Origin: Strigamia acuminata
Lineage: Eukaryota; Arthropoda; Chilopoda; Geophilomorpha; Linotaeniidae
Direction: 5' to 3'
Assembly (NCBI GenBank): GCA_949358305.1
Contig: OX442319.1
Span: 8,742,001-8,806,000 of the forward strand
DNA: 64,000 bases
This document shows positions 45,101-57,185 of this stretch, piece by piece. Position 1 is the stretch's first letter, and each line of letters begins with the position of its first letter. The notes beneath the pieces were generated by a model that worked only from the letters and a program-made list of their open reading frames with translations, was not told the DNA's origin and did no database searches. The translations under genes and the position numbers were made by a program.

Positions 45101-48100
45101 ATTCGATGAAATTCACCAAAAATTCGATGAAATTCACCAAAAATTCGATGAAATTCACCAAAAATTCGATAAAATTCACCAAAAATTTGATAAAATTCAC
45201 AAAATTTCGATGAATTTCACCAGAAATTTGATAAAATTCACAAAAATTCGATGAATTTCACCAGAAATTTGATAAAATTCACAAAAATTCGATGAAATTC
45301 ACAAAAATTTGATAAAATTCACTAAAATTCGATGAAATTCACCAGAAATTCGATGAAATTCACAAAAATTCGATGAAATTCACCAAAAATTTAATGAAAT
45401 TCACCAAAAATTTCATGAAATTCACCAAAATTTTAATAAAATTAACCAAAAATTTAATGAAATTCACCAAAAATTTAATGAAATTCACCAAAAATTTAAT
45501 GAAATTCACCAAAAATTTAATAAAATTCACCAAAAATTTGATAAAATCTACCAAAAGTTTGATTAACAGTCGCAATTCTGTTCAAAATTGGCAAATCTAA
45601 CTTCTATGCCTTTTTGAATAGCCCCATAGCAACATCCATCAGTCACACCACTGAACAAACAAAACAAATCTTACAATTTTTGCAGTCGTTTGTGTGTACG
45701 GTATCATAGTAAGAATTTTACTCTGTTTTTGGTACAAACAATAATGTTTAATCCATGATGTTGTACCAAATGCTTCTGTAAATCAATAATAAAAACAATC
45801 ATAAATTAATATCATTCGATTTTCACACTATGCAATAATAAAAAATAAAAAAAATCATAAAAATAGAAATCAAGAAAATTTTAAATAAAAAATCATAAAA
45901 ATAGAAATCAAGAAAATTTTAAATAAAAAATCATAAAAATAGAATTCAATAAAATTTTAAATAAAAAATAAATAAAAAAGCCTCCTTACTCTTTTCCATT
46001 AGAAATAAATATCCCTGCCTCGTGTAATTTTTATTTAGACACCCTGGATCCTGACCTTTCTGTAATTTATTTTAAAAAAAGAAGAAAAAAAACCACTTAA
46101 TAAAATTTAAGCAATGGCTATGTTCATGTCCGACATGAACGTATTATTTTAATGATTGCGATTGGTCGAGATCTATTGATGTCGGTTCGTTTCCTCAAAA
46201 CTAGACTTTGACCGATGTCGATATTTTGCAGTATCGCCGATACCGATAATCGGCAACCGAATATCGGCCAATACCGATATTAAAATGTCCGCCCCCCCCC
46301 CACCCCCGCAAATAAAAAAATAAAATTAAAATTGCGTTTATTTTATGTTTTAATAAATCTCTAGCTGCTCAAACTTGCACAATTCCTTGTGGTGCAAATA
46401 CACCACACAACCTAACCACCAATCACAGCGCGTCATGAAAATAATACGTTTATGTCGGACATGAACGTAGCCACTTGGTAATATTTAATCCAATTTTCTA
46501 CGCTCGAATACCGTTTTCCGAACTTCCAACATTTTATTCATAAGTGATTCTGTTTCAGTTCTCGTAGAATTAAAGTTTTCTCTTGTCTACAGAAGAAAAT
46601 TATTGGAAAAAATAAAAATAAAAATAAAAAATAAATAAATAAAAGTCAAAAAATTTTTTTAAAAAAATAAAAACAAACCTTTTGCAGCCTAACTTGTAAC
46701 TCTAACATAAAGGGTTTGAAATCTTTGGCAACTTCATGCCCTTGATGATAAAATGTCAACCAACCGTACATGAATCCCAACACCTAATAGAAAATAGTAT
46801 AGTTTTCGCAATCGTCCATTCACTTCATTATTTAATTCTATGCAGCATAATTCAAACAACTTGCAACCAGGTTTACGCAAAGTTGTTACAAAAGCCTTTT
46901 CAAATACGGTTTGACTGATATCATAATTTTCCGATATCAGACCACACCGACATTTTTGTTCATAATGAAAATGCGATTTAAAAAATATATAAATCATCCA
47001 CTATCCAGGTATTTTTAAATTAGGTGCGTTCAAATTGGTTAAGATAAATCTTATCGTTTAAAGTTGATAACCTCATTTTTACTTCAGGATGTGACGTTTC
47101 AACCGTCTTCTTTAACTTATAGTCCATTCATTCGGCTTAACTTTAATTCATCTTACCGTATTACCTCACATAAAGCGGCATGTCGTTGGGCATGGGTTTA
47201 CCAAGTTTTTAAAATTGCATACAAAAAGTTTATACAGGCATGCCGGTATAAAGCGAAACATGCCGGTATAAGTGAAAAAGCGGAATTTTTGTTTTTTTAC
47301 TCTAAAGAGCCCCGGATGAATAATTATGTTGGTTTTTAGGCCTAAAATTTAAATTTTCCTAATTTTCTGCAGGTTTTTACTAAAATCTTGGTAAATTTAT
47401 AGAAATTTAAGGCAATTTCATACATTTTGGAGATCTAAAAAGGATTTTAGGCAAAGCTTGCATTGTATAACGCAGTACGGCAAAAATCTCAAAAAAAAAA
47501 GATGATTAAAGACATTTCGGTCATGTTTAAGCCAAAAAATGACCGAAATGTCATGAATACGCCCAAAACGTCACAAAAAAGCTGAAAAATTACATGGGAT
47601 TTTTGTGATTCCCTGCAATTTTTTCGGTATAACGCAATGCGTTATTTATGTAACAATGCGTTGCGGTATTGTGAAAAAAATAAAGCATAGCGTTACATTG
47701 CCAAATCAAACAAGCCTACTCAATTAGCAGTAACGTAGAGCATCGATTATCCGAACCAATTGGGAGATATAGGTGTTCATAAAACCGATTTGTTAGCATA
47801 ATCGAACATTAGGCTTACGTACACATAAGTACTGCACATGAAAATAAAAAAATCGTTAAAAAGCATTAAAAAACGATTAAAAAAACTGAAAAAAAATCGA
47901 CCACCCCACCGATTGTTCGTATAACCAATGTTCCAATAATCGATGCTCTACTGTGATAATATTTCAAGCAAACTTTAAGTATTTGCTTAACCAATTTTAA
48001 CGCACCTAGTATTTTTTTTATAACTATCTGACGATTTGATGCATTTCATTGCCGTACATTTGAGATTCTGGCTTTTTACCTATGTTGATCAAACCTAGTT

Positions 48101-51100
48101 TCAAGGGCGTGATATTATCATCAATCATCTGTCTCGAAAACCAAACATTTTAGGGCCTAATATTCCGATTACAAAGTTTAAGAGCATGGTTTGTTTAGTA
48201 CACGTCCGTTCCCAAATCAAATATCAGTTCGTTATGGTGACCATTCGGTTTGAATTTGACTTTAAAACTCGTCGTTTATTGATGAAAACGACGCGACAAT
48301 ATCACGGCCTTGAAAACTCGTTGACTTTCTCATACACGCTTTGCTCATTCAATTTAAACTTGTGAATTTGAACGTTATCAAACCAATGGTGCAAGTTCTT
48401 CAAATCACGCCGCATAGAGGAGGCATAAAAATAAATATCAACGACTAAATAAACGTGCTAAAACGAAAACGGTGCGATAAATAAAAAGTAAAGGTCAAAT
48501 ATGATGCTAGATATTAAAATCGGCCAGCATAAACGTTACCGTCTCTACAAACTCGAATTTCTTCCGTTCCTGCACCTCTTGAAGCAGAAATACGTATCTT
48601 AATGATGCCTTTTGAAAATCCAACTGTTCCATTCCTATGTTCGCATCCGACTGTAAGATAATATAAAATAATTTTTTTTATTAGAAAAAGCGACAAAAGA
48701 ATGAAGTTCTCAAACGACAAAAGGTGCGCCGGAGCTAAAAATAGAAACATTAATTGAAAAGTCAACGAAATTCGTGCCAAAAATTATCTTTTTTTCCGAA
48801 AATGAATTTTCTTTTATCAAAATTAATATTTTTCACCAAAAATAATTTTTTTCCACCAAAAATAATTTTTTTCCACCAAAAATAATTTTTTTCCACCAAA
48901 AATAATTTTTTTCCACCAAAAATAATTTTTTTCCACCAAAAATAATTTTTTTCCACCAAAAATAATTTTTTTTCATCAAAAATAATTTTTTTCCACCAAA
49001 AATAATATTTTTCCACCAAAAATAATTTTCTTTTCACCAAAAATAATTTTCTTTCCACCAAAAATATTTTTTTTCCGCCAAAAATATTTTTTTTTCACCA
49101 AAAATAATTTTTTTTTACCAAAAAATTACAAAATTTATTATTTATATTTTCTTAAGGATAAAAATCCTCCGGAAGTCTTGTCGTATTACATAATAAAAAA
49201 ATATTAAACCCGTTCAACCAGAAAATGTCATTCAAGCCATTCATTAATAAACACGGCGATAAGGAAACGTTTCATTAGAATACTCGTCTCGGTTTAATTC
49301 TTCACCTCATATCAGTCAACGATCTCAAAACCATTACATAAACCCAATCCCAACCAAATCCCAACATATAAACAACACCAAAACACCAAAAAACCCATTT
49401 TAAAACCAAAACCAAAACCCTCCACCAACTGACCTATTAATGCCACGCAGCGAAGCCAACCCCAACAACCAAAAACATACACAAAAACCTAAAAATAAAA
49501 TTCCCCAAACATCCCAAACCAAAACCAAAAATCCCACCCCGATTAAATCGTTCAAAAATTGACAAAACCACAAAAATCAAGTGAAAAACGAAGATTTTTA
49601 CCTCCCGACACGAGCAGCCTCCATCTTGAGTCTGATCACCCCATTGAACGCTGGTTGTGATGTCATGGGTTGGTAATTTATTATGGAAATGAACCCACCC
49701 ACCCCCTTACGTTTATTGCATTGCTCGCATGCATAATTTATGGATAAATGTAGGAAGTGCCGGTATTTTATTAGCGCTAATTTTTCTTGCTTAATTCAAC
49801 GGTTTCGCAGGGCAGAAAAGGCTGATCAATAAAAGAGAAAAAGCCAGCAGTTTATTATGCTGGTGAACTCGAGCGACTCCAAAGTCGTGACGTGTTGTAA
49901 TAGGCGTGTTTAAATTAATTATTTTATAAATATATTTATGTTTTTTGTGTTTTTTGTGTTTTTTTTTTTTTTTTAGAATATTTTGAAGTGTTGGTGTTGG
50001 CTAATAATATCAGTTGGAATCAGTTTATTTGTGTATTTAGCAGTTTTATCGTTGTTTTTATCTTGATGTGTTGTTTTTTATTGCGATTGAATGTCGAATG
50101 ATTCAAGCAAACAAAATGGAAAGATTTTTTTTTTTGTTGCAAGTGTTTGGATTCGGGGCCAACACAGTTTGAAAAGGAAATTTTAGGTTGTTTTTCTAGG
50201 TTGAAAATTGGATATTTTATAACTACATGCATTTTTTTTGAAAAATAATGCGTTTCTCTCATTAAAATGTATTATTATCATTAAAAAATGAATTTTTCGC
50301 ACTGAAAAATGAATTTTTCGCATTGAAAAATGAATTTTTCGGATTGAAAAATGAATTTTTCGCATTTCAAAATGAATTTTTCGCATTGAAAAATGAATTT
50401 TTCACATTTCAAAATGAATTTTTCGCATTTCAAAATGAATTTTTCACATTTCAAAATGAATTCTTTGCATTAAAATGAATTTGTGCATTAAAATACGCAT
50501 TTTTCTCATGAAAGAATGCATTCAAGTATAAAACCATTAAAATCTAGTCTAAAAATTGATTTTTGCTCATGAAAGAATGCATTCAAGTATAAAACCATTA
50601 GTATTTAGTCTAAAAATTGATTTTTGCTCATAAAAATGAATTAAAATGTAATTTTTAATTCAATTGTCATTAATTTTCTGTTTATAAATGAATATATTGC
50701 ATTGAAAAAAATGCAAACACGCCTAAAAATACATATTTCATAAAAAAATTAATACATGCACCTAAGAGTGCAGAGCACAATTAATTTTGCATTATTTTGA
50801 TCAATTTCCCATTTGGAAATCAAAATTTGCCCACTAAAAATACACTCCTTTGCTTTTTCTGCTCAAAAATCAATTTCACTGCCTAAAATTAAATTTTTGT
50901 GCTTAAAAAAAATCAATTTCTTCTATAATTAATTTGAAATTAATCGTGCATATTTACACACCTCTTGTAACGTATTTTCATTCTTTTTCGTCGTCAAATT
51001 AGCGTGCTTCTCAATGGATTGGCAAAATTTTGCGGTTTGCTTATCAAATTTCTTCTTCCCATGCTAAAAAAAAAAATTAAAAATTATAAAAAAAAAATTA

Positions 51101-54100
51101 AAAATTAAAAATTATAAAAAAAAAATTAAAAATTAAAAATTATAAAAAAAAAATTAATAAAACATTTTTTTGAAAAAAAAAATGATTTATAGAATAGTGA
51201 TGTACACCAGATCCCAACACTTAAGTATCATCATCTAAACAAGTCAGACACTCCGCTATTTCAAAAATTTGAAAAATGTCGCCGCCTGTTGCTCATCTGT
51301 CATTAACAACTTGCAAAATCCAAAAAAAAAACATTAACAAAATTTATCCACATCTTTGAATTAATCAAATTCCCATTAACCCATTTAACATATTGAAAAA
51401 AAAATGTCTGAAACTTATAATCATTGATGGGGTCCTAACTCGAAATTGTGCAAATTTTTAGTTACATGATCTTGACCTTAAAAATCGACTTTAATTACTT
51501 CCTGGCATGGAGATGATGATGCTGTCTGATGTGTCAACTGCATTTTGAATGACTAGATGCACTAGAAGGTCAGCGACCATATTTTTTTTTTAATTTATTT
51601 ATTAATTTATTATTATTTTTTATTTTTATTATTTTTATTGGGGATTAATTAAATATTTTATGGTTCAAATCGTGTACCTTGACGCTTCCTATGTGTTCCT
51701 TTCGGAACTGTTCGAGTGGATTGACAAATTGGTCGTATGCTCGTTCAAGCTGTTAAATTGAAGAGAGAATTAAAAAAAAATTGGGACAATTGGATTTCGA
51801 AATGAATTTTTCCATAGTCTTATTCAAGAAAATCGTGTCCGCGTAACACGGATAAAAAAATTACAAAATCTGAAAAATGCATTTAACGATAATCTGAAAA
51901 ACGCATTTAACGGTAAAATTACGATTTTTTTTTTTAAGTATTCATTTTTTATGTAAAACATGCTTTTTATTAGCACATTCATTCTTTTGAGCGATAAAAT
52001 GCATTTTTTGCACATCTTCATTTGTTTATAGTCAAAAAATACATTTTTTTCTTGTGTAAAATGGATTTTTTCGTACAAAAATGGATTTTTTGGTCCAAAA
52101 ATGGATTTTTTGGTCCAAAAATGGATTTTTTGGTCCAAAAATTGATTTTTTGGTCCAAAAATGGATTTTTTGGTCCAAAAATGGATTTTTTGATCCGAAA
52201 ATGGATTTTTTAGTCCAAAAATGGATTTTTTGATCCGAAAATGGATTTTTTAGTCCAAAAATGGATTTTTTAGTCCAAAAATGGATTTTTTAGTCCAAAA
52301 ATGGATTTTTTGGTCCAAAAATGGATTTTTGCGTACAAAAATGGATTTTTTGGTCCAAAAATGGATTTTTTGGTCCAAAAATGGATTTTTTGATCCGAAA
52401 ATGGATTTTTTAGTCCAAAAATGGATTTTTTAGTCCAAAAATGGATTTTTTAGTCCAAAAATGGATTTTTTCGTACAAAAATGGATTTTTGCGTACAAAA
52501 ATGGATTTTTTCGTACAAAAATGGATTTTTGCGTACAAAAATGAATTTTTTCGTACAAAAATAGATTTTTTTCGTACAAAAATGGATTTTTTTCGTACAA
52601 AAATGGATTTTTTCGTTCAAAAATGTCGATTTTCGCACCAAAATTCTGCATGTTCGAGCATAAAATTCCTTTTTTTTTAGTCTAGAATGTTCATTTTTTC
52701 TTTTAATTTTTTTTTTCAACCAAATAATGATATCATATCCAGATTTTCAGCTATAAGATAAAAATTAAATCAATTTTGTAAAAAAATAACTCGCACCACC
52801 AGCACCGAAATTATGATTAACGAATTATTTAAGCTACATCAGGCCCTGAATTCCAACATTACCATTCGATCTCTCTCGTCTTCGATTCCGTGTATAAGTT
52901 TCCCAAATTCCATCAACGAAACCGCTAAAAAAAAATAAAAGAATAAAAATATTTAAACTAAATAAATAAATGATAATAATTCTAACCAATTTCAATTTCG
53001 TCATCCGTTTGTGTCGTTCCGATGCACTCCAACTTGAAATTGATCAAATTCGTTGCAAAATTCCGCTGAGTCTTCGACAAATCTAAAAAAAATATGTAAA
53101 ATAAAAATAAAGAATAAATAAAATAAATCATTAAAATCAAAACATCGTTAACAGGACAAACAGGATTTCATATTCCATCCCTCAAACCGGAAAAGAAACT
53201 ATAACTGATTGTAACTTCTTACCGGAAATCACTTCCATCTTTAATCCAAAAAATAAAAAAAAATCAAATTTACTTTCTTTACCTTTTACGTAACAACAAA
53301 TGTTACATTATTATCACCTTCCTTAATCTATTCCTGTATTTTTAATTTCCTCTTCAATTCTCAAAACCAAAACTCCAAATCATTCCAAATTTCCAAACTC
53401 AAATTCCATTTTATTATTAAAACATCACATATAAAATTTTAATAATAAAAACACTATCTGATTACAGGATACACCTAAACTTCTAAATTTCCCATTTTTA
53501 CACTTCCTGGAGCACAAATAACAAGAAAAACAGCCATAGCCCAAGCGCCATTGTATTATTTCAAAAAAATATACCAAAAAACATCTAAATTAACCAAAAC
53601 TTTAACCAAAACCACTTAAAACAACCTAAAAAACCAAAATATATCTTTTTTTACTGACCAGTTGACCTAGTATGACTCATTTTAATAGTTCATATAGATT
53701 CAAAATGGAATACAAATCTGCCTCATTTCCTAATCCCATGAGGCAAAACCAGATAAAAAATCTCGTTTAACTTATCAAGTTTTCTCCCTTATCACCAGCA
53801 ACACCTATTTCACAAACCAAGAAATAAAAATCACTGTAAACCGGTGTAAATCCGTGTAAATTCGTGTAAATAAGTGCAAAAAACCCACTTGTTCGCGTGT
53901 AAAACGTGCAAAACGGTGCATTTTCGAGCCGGTTTACACTTATTTCCACCCACCACGACTAGTTCACACACCCAACCTACTTTTGGCAGCTGCCAGTAAA
54001 TCTTTGACATCCTTGATGAGACCTTTGATCGCCTGACTAGTGCGCTCCAACTCCTTCTCATGGGCGTGAAGATTCTCTCGGAAGGACGGACTATCCGTAA

Positions 54101-54134
54101 GGCAGTCGACGAATTCCAGCGGTAACAATCCCAT
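39130..54134 (-). CDS. Graf: GRAF-type RhoGAP (ARHGAP26/42 family), complete
   Basis: Inactivates Rho-family GTPases at curved membranes and focal adhesions. 24 exons from ATG 54134: 53981-54134, 52987-53082, 52863-52924, 51678-51749, 50962-51063, 48540-48650, 46679-46783, 46512-46586, 45990-46059, 45675-45775, 44839-44930, 44690-44768, 44513-44618, 44017-44091, 43788-43934, 43151-43256, 42927-43086, 42732-42857, 41975-42125, 41742-41910, 41634-41684, 40693-40752, 40463-40542, 39130-39221. All phases fit, giving 813 residues, close to human GRAF1. BAR domain 1-255 ([12 protein letters not shown] start), PH about 265-372 ([23 protein letters not shown]), RhoGAP about 385-571 with arginine finger R417 in QGLYRLVG and [19 protein letters not shown], Ser/Pro linker, SH3 757-813 ([31 protein letters not shown]). 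Exons 21-22 in the linker rest on splice sites and phase only. If the ACAT/GTGAGT donor of exon 20 is skipped, the protein ends early at 41738. Confidence 0.93.
39302..39422. repeat. 121-bp hairpin in GRAF intron 23
   Basis: TGTATAAAAATCCAT at the left and ATGGATTTTTATACC at the right are inverted, with GACATCATC and GATGTCATTA continuing the stem inward. It may be a very short MITE. Confidence 0.55.
39821..40308. mobile_element. Harbinger-like MITE in GRAF intron 23
   Basis: 488 bp bounded by AGCTAAGTACACATGA and its reverse complement, flanked on both sides by TTA (39818-39820 and 40309-40311), the target duplication typical of PIF/Harbinger. The interior is full of sub-palindromes such as CCGTGCACGG and GACCGGTC. 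No transposase. Confidence 0.8.
40879..41092. mobile_element. Pogo-like MITE 1 in GRAF intron 21
   Basis: 214 bp, ends CAGTAGAGCATTGATTATC and its imperfect reverse complement (GATAATCGCTGCTCTACTG), flanked by TA on both sides. Ends and TA duplication are those of pogo/Tigger-type elements. Shares AATTGGGAGA and GTGTTCATAAAA with the copy at 47728. Confidence 0.8.
41095..41490. repeat. 30-bp minisatellite in GRAF intron 21
   Basis: About 13 copies of a unit reading AAAATATTTGCAATTTTTTA then AATATATCGC, with edges degenerate. It adjoins pogo-like MITE 1. Confidence 0.9.
42345..42480. repeat. 21-bp minisatellite in GRAF intron 18
   Basis: About seven copies of ATGCATCTTTTCAGTGCTAA plus one base, running directly into the next array at 42481. 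Confidence 0.9.
42481..42727. repeat. 22-bp minisatellite at GRAF exon 18 donor
   Basis: About 11 copies of AAAATTAATTTTTYCAGGCT with small variation. On the GRAF strand the array begins within a few bases of the exon 18 splice donor (GTACGA at 42726-42731). Confidence 0.9.
43432..43590. repeat. 21-bp minisatellite in GRAF intron 15
   Basis: About eight copies of AAATGCATTATTTACTTGCA plus one base; looser relatives continue on both sides. Confidence 0.9.
44185..44470. repeat. 30-bp AT-only repeat in GRAF intron 13
   Basis: About nine copies built of ACAAAATTAATAAAATTATA and an A-run. Almost no G or C. Confidence 0.9.
45062..45560. repeat. About 20-bp repeat in GRAF intron 10
   Basis: About 24 copies of AAATTCACCAAAAATTTGAT with variants (CACAAAAATTCGATG and similar). 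The left part is more variable than the right. Confidence 0.9.
45836..45975. repeat. About 45-bp repeat in GRAF intron 9
   Basis: Three units containing AAAAATAGAAATCAAGAAAA followed by TTTTAAATAAAAAATCAT. Confidence 0.85.
46116..46472. mobile_element. MITE in GRAF intron 8
   Basis: 357 bp bounded by inverted repeats of about 35 bp, GGCTAxGTTCATGTCCGACA and onward to AACGTATTATTTT. The interior has nested palindromes of CCGATATCGG type and a C-rich run (C11 A C5) near 46292. No target duplication is certain (AAT/ACT). No coding capacity. Confidence 0.8.
47022..48006. mobile_element. TA-flanked element hosting a nested MITE, GRAF intron 6
   Basis: Ends are GGTGCGTTCAAATTGGTTAAG and AAGCAAATACTT-side reverse complement CTTAACCAATTTTAACGCACC, flanked by TA (47020-47021 and 48007-48008): a Tc1/mariner-style insertion of 985 bp including the nested pogo-like copy at 47728-47952. 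The open frame 47064-47339 is unassigned, and no transposase motif is visible. Confidence 0.75.
47728..47952. mobile_element. Pogo-like MITE 2, nested
   Basis: Ends GTAGAGCATCGATTATCCGA and its imperfect reverse complement TCGATGCTCTACTG; interior words AATTGGGAGATA and GTGTTCATAAAAC match MITE 1 at 40879. The left end carries two or more extra bases (CAGTAACGTAGAG). It lies inside the 47022-48006 element. Confidence 0.75.
48780..49125. repeat. 21-bp minisatellite in GRAF intron 5 (a)
   Basis: About 15 copies of CCACCAAAAATAATTTTTTT plus one T, most regular between 48835 and 49020. Confidence 0.9.
50270..50475. repeat. About 21-bp minisatellite in GRAF intron 5 (b)
   Basis: About ten copies of AAAAATGAATTTTTCGCATT, alternating TTGAAAAATG and TTTCAAAATG variants. 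Related TGAAAGAATGCATTCAAG sequences follow to about 50640. Confidence 0.85.
51064..51165. repeat. A-rich repeat at GRAF exon 5 acceptor
   Basis: About three units of AAAAATTAAAAATTATAAAA immediately upstream of exon 5 on the GRAF strand, where it forms the T-rich tract of the 3' splice site. Confidence 0.75.
52055..52625. repeat. 20-bp minisatellite in GRAF intron 3
   Basis: About 28 copies of AA AAATGGATTTTTTGGTCC-type 20-bp units in exact register, with sub-variants TAGTCC, GATCCG, CGTAC and GCGTAC at the variable end. The variants occur in blocks, suggesting local re-duplication. Confidence 0.95.
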
Positions 54135-54419
54135 GTTGGCCCGGCGGTTCCACACTCGGTCTAGTCCCGTGTCGGATAAGTAGCTATCACTGGTCGATCT
54201 CACTATTTTGTTTCATGACTTGGCTCGTTTTTGAGCCGAGGCCGAACGGTGGGATCTGATACACGACAGCGACAGCGGAAGAACAATGATGGCGGGAAAT
54301 TATCATTGCGCACTCTCGTTGCGGGGACTTCCGGCGTCAACTTTGACCCGAGCTTCCATGATTACCAGCTGTGTGGAAGAGAGATTGTACAAATTTCGGA
54401 GTTTTGAGAGGGAGAAATA
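54135..54419. promoter_or_regulatory. Shared promoter region GRAF / ZNF330
   Basis: 285 bp between divergent start codons, markedly GC-richer than the surroundings (GACAGCGACAGCGG, GTTGCGGGGACTTCCGG). No TATA box is seen on either side, consistent with a housekeeping bidirectional promoter. Confidence 0.6.
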
Positions 54420-56198
<1,779 letters not shown>

Positions 56199-56629
56199 TT
56201 TTGGCCTTACAAAAAAGAAATCCATCAGGAAATAATAAAATCCAAATTCAATTGTGTCAAGTTTTATAATAAAACGACAACGTTTTGATAATTTCCTTTC
56301 GATTTTCTTATCGGTTTGAAAAATACACATTCACCTAACGTTTTGTGTGTCAAAAATGTCCAAAACTTCAATAATGAGGGAAAACGTCAAAATCATTTTT
56401 GCCTAAGAAATCTCCAGACCAACCGTAGTTAAATCTGCATAAAAATGCTCAAAACCGGCCCAATCTGCAGAAAAAATGCAATAAACTCGTCCATTCTGCC
56501 TAAGAAATGTGCAAAACCGGTCTAAACTGCGAAAAATTGCGAAAAATTGCGAAAAACTGGTCCAAATTGCCTAAAAATGCTACAAACCGGTCCATTTTGC
56601 CTAAGAAACGTGCAAAACCGGTCCAAAAT
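56199..56629. other. ZNF330 3' UTR and intergenic
   Basis: AATAAA at 56234-56239. From about 56450 degenerate units of the following minisatellite appear (AAACCGGTC words). No gene. Confidence 0.55.
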
Positions 56630-57065
56630 GCAAAAAAAAGCGATAAACCCTTAGAAAACCGGTCTATTTTGCCTAAAAAATGTCCAAAACCGGTCTATTT
56701 TGCCTAAAAAATGTCCAAAACCGGTCTATTTTGCCTAAAAAATGTCCAAAACCGGTCTATTTTGCCTAAAAAATGTCCAAAACCGGTCTATTTTGCCTAA
56801 AAAATGTCCAAAACCGGTCTATTTTGCCTAAAAAATGTCCAAAACCGGTCTATTTTGCCGTAAAAATGTCCAAAACCGGTCTATTTTGCCTAAAAAATGT
56901 CCAAAACCGGTCTATTTTGCCTAAAAAATGTCCAAAACCGGTCTATTTCGCCTAAAAAATGTCCAAAACCGGTCTATTTTGCCTAAAAAATGTCCAAAAC
57001 CGGTCTATTTTGCCTAAAAAATGTCCAAAACCGGTCTATTTTGCCTAAAAAATGTCCAAACTGCA
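56630..57065. repeat. 31-bp minisatellite between ZNF330 and THUMPD3
   Basis: About 14 copies of a 31-bp unit, AAAACCGGTCTATTTTGCCT then AAAAAATGTCC, nearly identical in the centre and degenerate to both sides. This is the only array of the window that is not inside an intron. Confidence 0.95.
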
Positions 57066-57185
57066 AAAAAATGTGCAAAATCGGTCCAATCTGCAATAAG
57101 TGTGCAAAATTGGCTCATCCTTGATAAAAAAAATTCACTACTCCTGCAAATTTTCGAAATAAATAACCCAAACTGTTCATTTTCC

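Noticed and set aside
45360-45600. Open frames of repeated KFTKNLM / INFLVNFIK
   Set aside because: Products of the tandem repeat in GRAF intron 10, open on both strands; not genes.
47064-47339. 91-residue frame inside the TA-flanked element as a transposase
   Set aside because: No DDE/D or helix-turn-helix signature and too short.
53831-54061. 76-residue minus-strand frame with [11 protein letters not shown] repeats
   Set aside because: Overlaps GRAF exon 1 in another frame and a short GTGTAAAT repeat; a shadow.
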